Shown one piece after another: positions 25,322-35,541 of a stretch of 64,000 nt of DNA (position 1 is the first letter of the stretch; each line of letters begins with the position of its first letter). Source of the stretch: Megalonaias nervosa (lineage: Eukaryota; Mollusca; Bivalvia; Unionida; Unionidae). The notes below the pieces were generated by a model that saw only the letters and a program-made list of their open reading frames with translations, was not told the origin of the DNA and made no database searches. The stretch lies in contig JAECUM010001914.1 in the NCBI GenBank assembly GCA_016617855.1, positions 1 through 64,000 of the forward strand, given 5' to 3'. The position numbers and the translations under genes are program-made.

Positions 25322-25323
<2 letters not shown>

Positions 25324-25971
25324 TGTATCATTTTCTTTCTTCTTCTCCGCCAATTTTTCAATCTGACGTTTGCGAAATAAAGTTCAGATCTAAAGAGGGG
25401 GATGCTTATGTTACGGTGCTATGATGGTTCGTCAGATGCACTGTTTTCATTGTCTCCAAAACTACTAACTCCTGCAAAACTAGTAGCCCCCTCTTTCTCA
25501 CTCCCATACACACTGACAAAAACAAAAATAATGTACACTACATCATCGCTAGCCAAGGTTTCGTTATGTTAACCCTATCTGCGTTTTGGATGATCGAGCA
25601 GATATTTTAGGGCTTCGTCCTAGCGACATCTATTGAATTTCATTAGTTGCCTCTCTTATCGTGTAATGCTAGTTAACATATGTGTATTGTACATAGGCCT
25701 AAAATGATGGAGGCAATTGACTTCCGAAGGATACCAGAGAGACGCCGTTATTGGTGTATTTGAGTGAAAGGTATTTGTACAAAACACGGACCGGCAGTGA
25801 AAACTTGCTTATTTATGAGTCCATTCAAGTTGTGTACTCCCTTGAAGGGTTCATGTAGGAACAGTGTTCAAATTTGAACTACTTAATTTTGATTGGATGC
25901 GGTGGCTTGTCGTCTCTTACAATGAAATTCACAGATCCTAAGCACATAAATATTTGCACGAACCACCAAGG

Positions 25972-26033
25972 TCATGGGCGCCCGTAGCAAAGGTCAAGGG
26001 GGGGGGAGTTGACCCCCCGAAATCATACTGCAA

Positions 26034-26094
<61 letters not shown>

Positions 26095-26193
26095 TTTAAT
26101 CATGCAAATGAAGCTGAAATTATGCCACAAGATTCCATTTAAAACTGTGTATCACCACCACCACTCTGCATAAAATCCTGCGGGCGCCCATGA
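25972..26193. mobile_element. MITE-like element with 13-bp inverted repeats and target duplication
   Basis: The left end TCATGGGCGCCCG (25972-25984) is the exact reverse complement of the right end (26181-26193). Both ends are flanked by CCAAGG (25966-25971 and 26194-26199), a 6-bp target-site duplication. The 222-bp interior has no coding capacity and contains a G8/C6 hairpin-like tract near 26000-26020 and a (TA)n run at about 26037-26092. This fits a non-autonomous DNA transposon whose superfamily I cannot name. Confidence 0.75.
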
Positions 26194-26393
26194 CCAAGGT
26201 GTAGATAGCGCTAGCGAAGATGTGTACACTATAAAGTTAGGTATATCCAAAGAAAGTATCACAAGCCTTTGCTGAATTCATCTTGGAGTAAGGATAGTAA
26301 TAAATTGATTTAATTATAGTTGTATCTGGTTCTATTAACACATACTATACGTGAGAAAAGGTAATACAACTGCATGACACCTTTCCTGCCTAG

Positions 26394-26580
26394 TAAGGAC
26401 GTTAATTTTGGAGGTAAACAAAATCTTATTGATTTTCAAAGTAGAGTGGGAATTCCAATCTTATTATACTCGGCAGATCATGAGTCGATTCTAAAAATAA
26501 AATCGGAATTTCCATCCGCAAGTTATATAAGGGTGGTAGAACCGCATTTTTCTGGTTTAGTCGCTGCAGTGGAAAAGAAG
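26394..26580 (+). CDS. Candidate host exon, function unknown
   Basis: An open segment with good splice signals: the pyrimidine-rich acceptor cctttcctgcctag ends at 26393, and a perfect donor AAG|gtaagt starts at 26581. The 187-bp exon reads DVNFGGKQNLIDFQSRVGIP and continues with ILLYSADHESILKIKSEFP and VRVVEPHFSGLVAAVEKK. The beta-strand/helix alternation suggests part of a folded alpha/beta domain. I cannot name the family. The neighbouring exons are not found in this window, so introns must be long or the exon isolated. Confidence 0.55.
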
Positions 26581-27534
26581 GTAAGTTAATTGTATCTTTT
26601 TATACTGATGTATATGCAGTTACTATGATCTAATGTGTACGATATTAGACGGCTGATTATATATATTCTTTGTGACTATAATCAACTGTTCCGAACACTG
26701 ATGAAACTCGCATTTTGAAATACTAAAATAGATAAAAGTAACATTACGTCATGCTATTTGAATAATTGGTCAAAATTTGGTCGTCTGATACATATTTTGA
26801 GGAAACATATGAATAGTATGTCATGTATTATTATCATTTTTGCTATAATGTATTATTATCATTGCTGCTATCAGAAATCTTGTAAAATTTAGGGGAAAAA
26901 AAACTACCGGAACAAACAAATCAATATTTCTTACTATATATCTAATTATTATCAGTTATAGTAACATCGCAACTATTTGTTATACAAGTAGTTTTGTAAA
27001 AAATATTTTCCATGTGCATTTGTCATGAGCTGAGTGGATGAATTGTAGGAGGATGGGATAATAAAATGGACTGCACGTGGGTCATAGCTATATGTGGGAA
27101 ACTGCATAGAGAAAAACTATGGGGTATTGACAGAAAATTTCAAAATATGGTCCTAAGTAGTGAATGACCATTAATGAGGAAGTATAACCAGGGTAAAATA
27201 GATGTGTGGAGACTGGTTTAATAAGCACAGTATATTGGAAATTATGTTATTAACCAGAAACATTACAGTAAACATCACACCTTTTTTCATGTATCAGTTG
27301 GCATAGATGGGGTCACCCACCCCACCCCGAGAAAAGCAAACATCATGGTATTTTTATTTCCTTAAAGGTATTTAGTTGAAACTCAAGCTACTTGTGCATT
27401 TTTTAAATATACTTTCTAAACATTGAATTTGTCAGATTATTGTTTCCAATGGGATGCCAGTTGTAGCAACAAACAAACAAAATTCTCGAAATTTGTAATT
27501 AGTACCTTCCTGACTGAATAGCTGACACTTCAAA

Positions 27535-27755
27535 TTCTTATGGTGTCTTCTTTCTCTCGGTATATTGCAAAAGGACTGGTCAGAGGTTTGTCTCTCTGTA
27601 TATTGAAAAACGACTGTTCTCTGTAAATTGAAGAAAAGAAAAAAAAAAAAAAAACCTTTCCAGGTGTCTTCTTTCTGACTCTATATTGCAAACGGACTGG
27701 TCCGGATGTCTTCTTTCTCTCTGTATGTTACAGTAGGACTGTTCATGGTGTTGAT
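27535..27755. repeat. Imperfect minisatellite
   Basis: Four to five degenerate copies of a unit with tcttctttctctctgtatattgcaa and gactg, interrupted by an A-rich tract. Confidence 0.6.
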
Positions 27756-28530
27756 ATGAAGCATGTAGATGTATTCAGAATTGGCTGTGCATGCTTAGAC
27801 ACGTCTATTGTCACATTATTGCAACTTCATAACTGAAAAACGTAATAAATTGTCTTTCTTATTATAATTTATATTTGAAAACTGCTTCATTGTGTTGTGT
27901 AAGGAAAATAGCAAACAGCCTTGATTGTAGCATAAAACAATAACAACAATATATGATAGCAATATGCCAGACATTTTATTGATAGCACCTGTGAATCCTG
28001 AATCCATTCCTCTAATGAAAAAAGATCCATTGTTGTCATTTCAATGCTTTATAATAAATTTACTAGTAGTTGAAAGATATTAAAAAATACAAAACAATAA
28101 TATCCAAATTAAGCTAAGAATGAAAGATGAACAATTTATATCATCAGCGCAACGTTCATGTCTAGAAAACGGTTCAACTTCAAACGTATATTATCTCACT
28201 GTCACAGAGACTCATAATATCTCACTGTCATAGAGACTCGTTATTTAGACCATGCAGTCTTTTCCATATAGTGATAAAATCTGAATATTAGTTAAAAACA
28301 TCAAATGTGTTACATTTAAAAGCATCCATATGCTAAACTCAAGAAACCCAAATTGCACCTAAATACCATTACACCTATGCACCTGTGATGAAAAGGTTGT
28401 TGATAAAGATGTGAGATGTCACAGTCGCGGGTCAAGAGATATATAAAACATTTTATTTTTTCTATGCATAACACGTTTAGTCTTTCCCGACAGTTTGTGG
28501 TTCAAACAAATGCCTTTTCAAAACAGTTTT

Positions 28531-28532
<2 letters not shown>

Positions 28533-28593
<61 letters not shown>
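28533..28593. repeat. (TA)n microsatellite
   Basis: About 30 TA units. Confidence 0.97.
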
Positions 28594-28598
<5 letters not shown>

Positions 28599-29539
28599 AA
28601 CTTTGCTGCAATCAAAGGCAAAGTCTAATATGCAATATTAATCTTCTGAAGACAGTTTTATTGAGACAGTTGTAAGTTTACCTAAGTTTTAGAACTTAAT
28701 TGAACGAGCCAGTAGCACGAAAGTAATGGACCTACAAATGATAAGCGAGACATGATAAGTGAAGAATACTTTCTATGTAGATATTGGCCTACATGTCCAA
28801 CAACAACTTCACCATTTGAATGTCGGATGACAGTTCGAACTCGATTCTCTCCATCCACTAACCTGGTCCCCAAGATCAACGTTTGATAGGTTCCGTTTGG
28901 TCGCTCTGGCAATTCTTCGATTATTGGTGTGGTCCCTCTCAGAATTATTATTATTTGAGGGACCCCCTAGTTCCGAAAGTTAAACATTTTTATGTGTTAT
29001 TGTTTCTTTAAGGTGAATGTGCTATGTGTGTTATTTTTATAAATTTCATTTTTATAAATTTTGAATTAGAGTTTATACACCTTTCCTACTCTAGTGTAAA
29101 TAAAGACTTTTTATCCCAGGCTGGTCTCAGAGTATACTTAAAATTTTGCGATCCTTGCCAAGGATCTATGTTGCCCAGTGTTTGCTATATGTTACTGCTA
29201 TTTGTTGTGTACGCTATTTCGTTTTTTGTTGGGCTGGCTTCATGGATCAAATTTTCTTCTTAGTTTTCTTTAGTTTTATTGGTTTCTTTTGACTCGGAAA
29301 GCCGGTTGTGATATAGGATCGATACCGGCTTCCTGGTCCTTGAAACCTTTTTGTATTTATGGTGTGTTAAGAGAAGATAGAAAGATTGTAGTGTAGATTA
29401 TATGTGTATTAGAGTGAATGCGTGTGCTTAGTGTTACTTTGCTATGGGGAGATACGGTACGGTCCGTGCTACCACACGTGAGTCACGTAGCTTTGGCACC
29501 GCACCTTGTTCTCCCCTGTATATAAACCTTTTTATATAT

Positions 29540-32345
29540 AGATGTTAACTGTAAATTTTTTTATTTTTTTTTTAAAACAGATCCCACAGGCATATTGTAT
29601 TACAAACATATAGAGAAATTCCTTTTTTTCTAAAAAGTTGTCAAAATATTTATTCATATTCATGTATGGTCTTCATAATTTTATTGATAAAATCTATTAA
29701 TTCATTATATAATTTACTATCCTTTATATCATTTGTATATAGTAGTTGTGAAATTTCATTATTCCCATATTTTATCCTAATTTTATTTTTGATATTCGAT
29801 CTTTCTATTTCATTTTTTGGACATTCTAGTAACAAATGTTTTTTTTAGAATCTGCACATTTCCCACAGAGTCTACATTTAGGTAATTTTGTAGTTAAATG
29901 TCTATTAAAAGCTACTTCCCCTGTAAGCCATTTATCGTGGAGATAAATATATAGCCTACTTTGTATGGCAAACGACTGTATGCCTGCCCAATTCTTCCAT
30001 ATTAAATCCCAGTTCAATCCTGGGTTTTTAAATTCAATTTCATGTTTCTCTTGAGTAAAAGATTCGTTTAGAAGTTTATAAATGTCATTATTTTTATCCC
30101 ATAAATTATTGTTATGCCTATATCTATATATTAATTCTTTTTTTCTTCTATATTCTCCAGGTGGTTCTAACAGTTTCACTAATACATTATTCATATAAAT
30201 TTCTTTATTAAAATTACATAAATACCCATATATGTAAATATTTATTGCTTCCCAAGGATGTGTTGGTTTTCCATTTAGTTTTTTAAATCTGTTAAGAATG
30301 GTGGCTTTCTGCTTTATGCTCAGATTAGGGAGGTCTAATCCCACCCACCCCCACCCCAGTCTTGGGTTTACATATATATTTCTTTTTTAGATAGTGTATT
30401 TTATTGTCCCAGATAAAGCTCGTAATTTTTCTTTCTATAGTGCCTATCATGGCTTCTGTTAAGTGAGTTGTGTTCAAAATGTATTCCAATTGACTGTACA
30501 TGTAGGTCTTAGCGATTTGTATTCGGTCTATTAAGTTGAACTTCATATGCGACCAAGTCTCGATCTGTGCGTCTAATTTTGTTATTAACTCACGATAGTT
30601 CTTTTGAGTACAGTTTAGTCCGAAATAAATTCCTAGTGCCTTGACATGAGTTCTAATCAAGTTTGGCGGGAGACCTGGGTGGTTTCCCCTCCAGTTACCT
30701 ATTAATAAAATTTCCGTTTTGTTGTGATTTATAGCTGAGCCAGAGACTTTTCCAAATTTTGAGAATTCATCCTGTAAATGTTTGAATGAATATTCATCTC
30801 TGGTAAAGTTCGTGCAATCGTCTGCATGCAAGATAGTTTTGAATTCATCTTTCATATTTGGTATTTTAATTCCTTGAATATTAGAGTTATTTTTAATGTT
30901 TATATTCAAGGATTCTATAGAGATTACGTAGAGTAACATGGACAGGGGACAACCCTGTCTTACTGAGCGTTCAAGCATGAAATCCCCCGTGAGGGCCCCA
31001 TTTATCGTTATTTTCGATGTAATGTTTTTGTACATGGCTTTTATCCAATTTATTATATTAACCCCAAATCCACATTTTTCTAAAGCTTTAAAAATAAAAT
31101 CATGCTCAATTCTGTCAAATGCCTTCTCTTGGTCGAATAAAAACATAACTGCTTTCTCATTTTTGTTTTTTATAAGGTCTATAATAGCTGCTATGGATAA
31201 TGTGTTATTTATAATTTTCCTCCCTATCCCCCCACAACTTTGATTAAAATCAATTATTTTGTTTAAACTTTTTCTAATCCTGTTTGTTAAAATTTTACTT
31301 AGTATTTTATAATCAGTGTTGAGGAGAGTTATAGGTCTCCAATTTTTAATATCGAATCTGTCCCCTTTACCTTTATATAGTAATGTAATGACCCCCTCCC
31401 TTAAAGTTTTTGGCATTTCTCCTTGTAATAAAATATTGTTAAACAATAGTTCTAAAAGGTCTACTAAATCTTCCATAAACATTTTATAAAAATCTGATGC
31501 TATGCCATCCGAACCTGGCGACTTCCCTTTTTTTAGACTTCTAATAGCGTTTTTTTATTTCTTCAGCTGTAATAAATTTTTCACAATTTTCCTTATCAGT
31601 TGTAGAGATTTGATTATATTTTGTTTGTTCTATATATTGTGCTATAATACTTACATCTATATTTTGGGTTTTATACATATTGGCATAACAATTTTGAATC
31701 TCGTTTAAAATACTTTTCTTATCTGTATAAATTATATCCCCCACCTTTATTTCCTCTATTCTCTTTAGTTCCCCTTTTTTGAGTTCCAAATGTCTGTATA
31801 ACCCACTCCCTTTACTGTATAAGTTGTCAAATTTCCCTGCTCTTATTTTAACCCCGTTTGTTTTTTCTTTTTCCAAATCTTCCCATTGCTTAACTATTTC
31901 GCTTTCTTGCTCCCTCAGAGGTTTATCTTTCATTAGTAATTCTGTATATGATTTTTGCAACCATTGCCTTTTAAGTTTTTTTGTTTTGCTGTAATATTTA
32001 GTTATTTGTTTAAAACCTTTTTTAAGCCCCTCCCAATCTCCCAGAATATCCCCTAATTTATCTTCTTTAAAATTATTTATATGTGTACGGATTGTATCTA
32101 CATAATTTTTGTCCGTAAGATGTATGTTATTCATTTTCCCTAACCCAAATCCCCATTTTGTTTTATTTACAAACTCTATTTCCAAAGCAACTGGGTTATG
32201 ATCCGCTATGCGGTCCTCCTGTATATCACAACTTTTTACTGATTTTACGAAATGTGAAATGCATCTAATCTACTTCCCTTATTTATATCATAAAAATATG
32301 TGTATTTCCTGCTGTCTTTGTTTATCGATATTGTTCTAGTACATT
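29540..32345 (-). mobile_element. Tx1/L1-like LINE, 5'-truncated
   Basis: Non-LTR retrotransposon whose ORF2 reads from about 32345 down to 29650. The end of the apurinic-type endonuclease is present (SRLDAFHIS, then a frameshift, then EDRIADHNPVALEIEF with the ADH catalytic motif, about 32300-32165). A linker (32185-31541), the reverse transcriptase (31482-30325) and the C-terminal domain with CRLCGKCADSKK and LLECPKNE (30344-29650) follow. An A-rich 3' end (T-rich on +) is near 29555-29575. The 5' half, including ORF1 and most of the endonuclease, is missing; the break abuts the virus-like element. Confidence 0.85.
30325..31482 (-). pseudogene. LINE reverse transcriptase domain
   Basis: 385 open codons. 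Visible RT blocks: NWRPITLLNTDYKILSKIL, FNQSCGGIGRKIINNTLS, FLFDQEKAFDRIEHDF (with the first catalytic Asp), SVRQGCPLSMLLYVISIE and ILHADDCTNF, where the catalytic Asp pair sits in HADD rather than the usual YADD or FADD. A C-terminal thumb follows. It is joined to the preceding linker across a T7 run (31550-31556) and to the following segment across a C-rich run near 30342-30357, so the frameshifts lie at homopolymers. Confidence 0.85.
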
Positions 32346-32650
32346 CCGACCGCAGCAGAACTGCGTAGATCCATTTGGTATAGTGTCTTCTGCTGCGATC
32401 TACATGTGTACAATATAATATCACGGCTGAGGTTTTTATGTTCTGTTTGAGGATATATTTTCTGCAATTAATACTTCCACAACTTTGAGATGTCTGGACT
32501 GGAGAGATATTTAAACATTACGATTAGACTGTAGCACCATAGCTGCTCAATTACTCTATCAGTAATGAACGGATTTTTATCACCGAATATGCATAAGCAA
32601 TAACAAAAAAGGGAGATAACTACTTGATTGCTCTATCAGCGATGATGGAT
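32346..32650. other. Left flank of the virus-like element, small hairpins
   Basis: No gene. cgcagcagaa and ttctgctgcg form a 10-bp perfect inverted repeat at about 32351-32400. An imperfect direct repeat with ctctatcag...atgatgg/aatgaacgg occurs at about 32548-32580 and 32626-32655. These may be terminal or origin sequences of the element, which is inference. Confidence 0.4.
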
Positions 32651-33142
32651 TTATCTCGCATGTGATTCTTTGATCGTATTTAACGAATATGCTGATTTAT
32701 ATATATTATCTGCCACATATTGTACCACACGCGAGTTAATACCAAAATATTTACTAGCAGCAGTCATTGATGGGAAAATTCTCTCTTCGCCTGTCTCTGT
32801 ATTTGTTGATACAACCGACCTCTTTCCAAACATTTTACATCTCCCAGCATCTCTGAATTTTAAATTCTGACTTCGTGTAACAACCCGCAGGATAGATAAA
32901 TTATTATTTTTGCAATTTCGATCAATGTGACCAATTACAAGACCGTCTTCGATAACCCCATGAAAACATTCAAATATGAACCTATGAGATAAATATCTTT
33001 TTCCCCCGGCAGTAAATCTAAAATAACTAGTATTATCAATATTACCGACTGGGGTTTTCAATCTACAGTTTCTGATGACACCATCGCGAGACGCTTCATA
33101 ATTTTTAATGATGGGGTGTTTTACAAACATCCCTTGCTCCAT
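32651..33142 (-). CDS. HNH homing-type endonuclease with NUMOD domains
   Basis: Intact, 163 aa. The N-terminus (FVKHPIIKNYEASRDGVIRN) resembles a NUMOD4-like motif. The middle has the HNH_3-type core: YLSHRFIFECFHGV and VIGHIDRNCKNNNLSILRVV, with the catalytic His in GHID and the following Asn. The C-terminus (TGEERIFPSMTAASKYFGI) is a NUMOD1-type DNA-binding helix. Such enzymes nick or cut DNA at specific sites and are common in phage and large viruses as selfish genes. It lies 16 bp after the stop of the zinc-protein gene on the same strand, suggesting one transcript. No lesions are seen. Confidence 0.8.
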   Translation of the reverse strand: MEQGMFVKHPIIKNYEASRDGVIRNCRLKTPVGNIDNTSYFRFTAGGKRYLSHRFIFECFHGVIEDGLVIGHIDRNCKNNNLSILRVVTRSQNLKFRDAGRCKMFGKRSVVSTNTETGEERIFPSMTAASKYFGINSRVVQYVADNIYKSAYSLNTIKESHAR

Positions 33143-33158
33143 TTTGTATATAAAATAA

Positions 33159-33473
33159 TTATTTGTCTAAATGATTGTTTAGAAATCTGGCCAGATAGTC
33201 TTCAGCGGTTTTTAACGGAGACTCACCTGACGATTTCTTATCATAATATCGTTTCAGCTCTCTGTATCTTTTACCACCACACGCTACACATAACCGTGTT
33301 TCTCCTCTGACTCCAACACCGCATCGTAAACACGGTTTTGGTCCTAGACTCCCTCTACGATAACTTTGCATATGTTGGCCACAAAATTCATTCACGCATG
33401 ATTTATTACAAGGAGTTGAATAACCAATCATAAGCCATCTGCATCGGTTGTTTGTTTGAATCATTATATACAT
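33159..33473 (-). CDS. Small Cys-rich zinc-binding protein
   Basis: Intact, 104 aa. The cysteines are arranged as C-x13-C-x3-C-x4-FCGQH, then PCLRCG and LCVACG, enough for two or three zinc sites. The segment SYRRGSLGPKPCLRCGVGVR links two of them. The tail is basic and helical. No named family is recognised, though I recall similar small proteins beside PolB-helicase genes in other eukaryotic genomes, unverified. A later ATG is possible (MIQTNN, four codons in). It is transcribed divergently from the replication gene across 41 bp and is probably co-transcribed with the downstream HNH gene. A DNA- or RNA-binding regulator is an inference. Confidence 0.65.
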   Translation of the reverse strand: MYIMIQTNNRCRWLMIGYSTPCNKSCVNEFCGQHMQSYRRGSLGPKPCLRCGVGVRGETRLCVACGGKRYRELKRYYDKKSSGESPLKTAEDYLARFLNNHLDK

Positions 33474-33514
33474 AATTAAAGTTTAATTAAACATATATTT
33501 GCTTTAAATATAGT
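33474..33514. promoter_or_regulatory. Short divergent promoter region
   Basis: Only 41 bp separate the start codons of the zinc-protein gene (-) and the replication gene (+). The sequence is nearly pure A/T with TATA-like stretches on both strands (attatata, aaatata) and the palindrome tttaattaaa. It can only be a compact bidirectional promoter unless transcripts start further inside the genes. The other divergent pair, PLA2/ATPase, is separated by 9 bp (38434-38442). Confidence 0.5.
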
Positions 33515-34045
33515 ATGGAGGAATTTGAGAGATTATCCACAAATGAACCTTCCACCGCAAGATTTGATCTTGACAAATTACCAAAATCTAAATCTAATTT
33601 TTCCATGCAAGATCTGGCTTTGATAAATAGCGATATAACCGATCGTATCCGTGAAGGTAAAAAAGAATTTCGCAACGATCGTGCGGCTCATACTTGGTCG
33701 ACATTCAGGATTATGAACGACACCAGCGGTGTTGTTGTTGACACTAGAATGAGTGACGAACGAGGTAAAAATATTATTAACTACCTCGACAACCAGCGAT
33801 ATATTATTCTAGTAAAATTTATTGCGCAGACAGATGATGATACTTGGATTATTCTTGCCAAACGCGAACCAATACGATTTCATACTGGAAATAATAATGT
33901 TACATTGAATAATAAATCCAAGCCAGGTACGCTGACCGGTATTAATAAACCATATTATGAACGAGAGTATCCTGTTACTGCGGTTATATATGCAATATAT
34001 CCGCTAAATAATAAACCTAACGTTGGGGATCTCAAACCAATGTAA
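33515..34045 (+). CDS. N-terminal region of the replication protein (function unknown)
   Basis: 176 codons open from ATG at 33515. The start is acidic and the middle has strand-rich text (NQRYIILVKFIAQTDDDTWI). No known domain is recognised. The frame ends at a TAA (34043-34045), but the codons after it stay open in the same frame through the next 11 codons into the ATG at 34079. This is therefore most likely the N-terminal part of the polymerase protein, separated by one nonsense mutation. A separate upstream protein with a short spacer is the alternative. Terminal-protein or DNA-binding roles are guesses. Confidence 0.6.
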   Translation: MEEFERLSTNEPSTARFDLDKLPKSKSNFSMQDLALINSDITDRIREGKKEFRNDRAAHTWSTFRIMNDTSGVVVDTRMSDERGKNIINYLDNQRYIILVKFIAQTDDDTWIILAKREPIRFHTGNNNVTLNNKSKPGTLTGINKPYYEREYPVTAVIYAIYPLNNKPNVGDLKPM

Positions 34046-34078
34046 ATTTCAAGAATAAATTGTGTAGCTGAACGAATT

Positions 34079-35541
34079 ATGGAACATTTCTCAAAAGCAA
34101 TACGCGGAAACGGTTTAACAGATATAAGACGCACAAAAATAAACGAGTGGGCAGAAACAGTTAGAGATACCGGAGCATCTATCAGTGACGTTACTAAGCT
34201 AGAAAAGAAATTAAGATTTCCAATAACAGTAAAAAAAACACTGACCGGAGAAATTTTGCACAAACAGAAATACACAAAAAATGGAGCTCCAATAACAATC
34301 ATCGATCATAACGCGCATGCATGGACTGATGCTGTAACAATATTTCCACGAGATAGGACAGTTAGATTTTATGACGATTATATATTTGATGCTATCGCCG
34401 ATATTGGCAAAAGCGATGCTGTATCTGTTTGGTTATTTCAAAGTTCAGAATCTGCATATTATGATCAGTTTGTAAAACCTAACGGAGAGATTTATCGTAG
34501 AGAATCTCTCCACGAAGAAATGAAGAATCTTGCACAACGCCTTTGGCGTGAATACAATTTTGATGATGTTGAAGTTGAACAATTACAAAATAATTGTTTT
34601 ACAGTTCCATCAGTTGCTGCTCACTTTGCTCAGAAGAAAAATTTATGGAAACCAACACGATCAGAATTTCTTGAAGATATTCAGCATAGTTGTGTCGAAT
34701 ATGGACATGGCGGATTATGGAATACCAAATACGATCATCGTAAAGTTATATCCGTTGATATGGTTGCATGTTATCCTGGAAGTTTTCTTGGATACGGAGA
34801 ATGTTCTAAATATTTTGATCGATTCGGCCATCCCACACACGAAATGACAAGAGTTGCGATAAATGGACCATTACCTGATTTTGATTTAACTGGATTTGCT
34901 GTGTAAAATCGTTTAAATTCCGTAGTAATCTTCATCCGATCGTTTATGCGTGGTTTGGTAGACATTTCTCAGAAAAATGCTGGGTTCCAATAGTTTTATT
35001 ACGATACATGCTTGATGCGGAAATTTTAGTGTCGTTGAGAGTAAGTGAAGCTATTATATCATATCATTCTCAGAAACAAGTTTGGCTACCACAACAAAAG
35101 AAACATTCACCCCTGACAGATTGGGATACAACTGATTATGAAAATAAAGTTGCAAAAGATCTCGGTAGAAAAATAATTGGTAAATTTACTCAAGGAGGTT
35201 CGTATGATCATAAACGGCATCGTACAAGATTAATCATGGACGATGCTGAGTTGGATTTTATAATTACTGATACAACGAACAAACGAACATTTATAAGCAG
35301 AAATAATACTTATTTGTCAGACGGGTCTAAATTAGGTACAATCATGAGTTATATCGATGGTGAGTCACCGCAGTTTACTCATTTAAGATCTTCTATGCTC
35401 GCTTACGTTTCTATAAATTTATTATCGATGATAAATAGATTTCCTTGTTACGCCGTCAGAGTTGCTACGGATTCATTTTATATAAATAAAGCGTATTTAG
35501 ATTTGGTAAAGCCGTTACTTGGTAGCGGCGAATGGGGTTGA
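34079..35541 (+). pseudogene. Family-B (protein-primed type) DNA polymerase domain
   Basis: Polymerase core of the virus-like element. Motif A reads SVDMVACYPGS with the catalytic Asp at 34757-34759. Motif B is GRKIIGKFTQGGSY (about 35163-35205). Motif C reads VRVATDSFYI with the catalytic Asp at 35470-35472, so the usual DTD is here ATD. A recognisable 3'-5' exonuclease domain is lacking in the preceding 200 codons, a notable absence. Lesions: a one-base frameshift at about 34896-34905, where the same protein text continues in the other frame, and an in-frame TGA at 35539-35541. The frame then runs on into the helicase. Confidence 0.8.

Larger units (their letters stand above)
19560..25965. 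other. Long non-coding stretch with microsatellites
   Basis: 6.4 kb without a supportable gene. Open frames at 19982-20377, 21406-21795, 21588-21791, 24189-24437 and 25233-25424 exist only because they read through dinucleotide repeats. A reverse-strand frame at 21301-21495 (Lys/Glu-rich, helical) could be the remnant of a retroelement ORF1 but cannot be assigned. Confidence 0.5.
26581..29539. other. Intronic or intergenic DNA, no gene recognised
   Basis: AT-rich. It contains the repeats listed separately, a 27-bp duplication with ctcactgtca[ct]agagactc near 28196-28255, and a reverse-strand 76-codon frame (28682-28912, LPERPNGTYQTLILGTRLV) of unknown origin. A perfect 8-bp stem (ggtccctc ... 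gagggacc) lies at about 28931-28964. The tract at 29.0-29.5 kb may be the 3' UTR of the LINE that follows. Confidence 0.4.

Noticed and set aside
29024..29263. 79-codon + strand frame with a hydrophobic tail
   Set aside because: No recognisable domain, and it lies in the probable 3' UTR of the LINE on the other strand.
30938..31243. + strand 101-codon frame
   Set aside because: Antisense of the LINE RT.
34530..34847. 105-codon overlapping + strand frame
   Set aside because: It overlaps the polymerase motif A region in another frame and has no protein-like motif.
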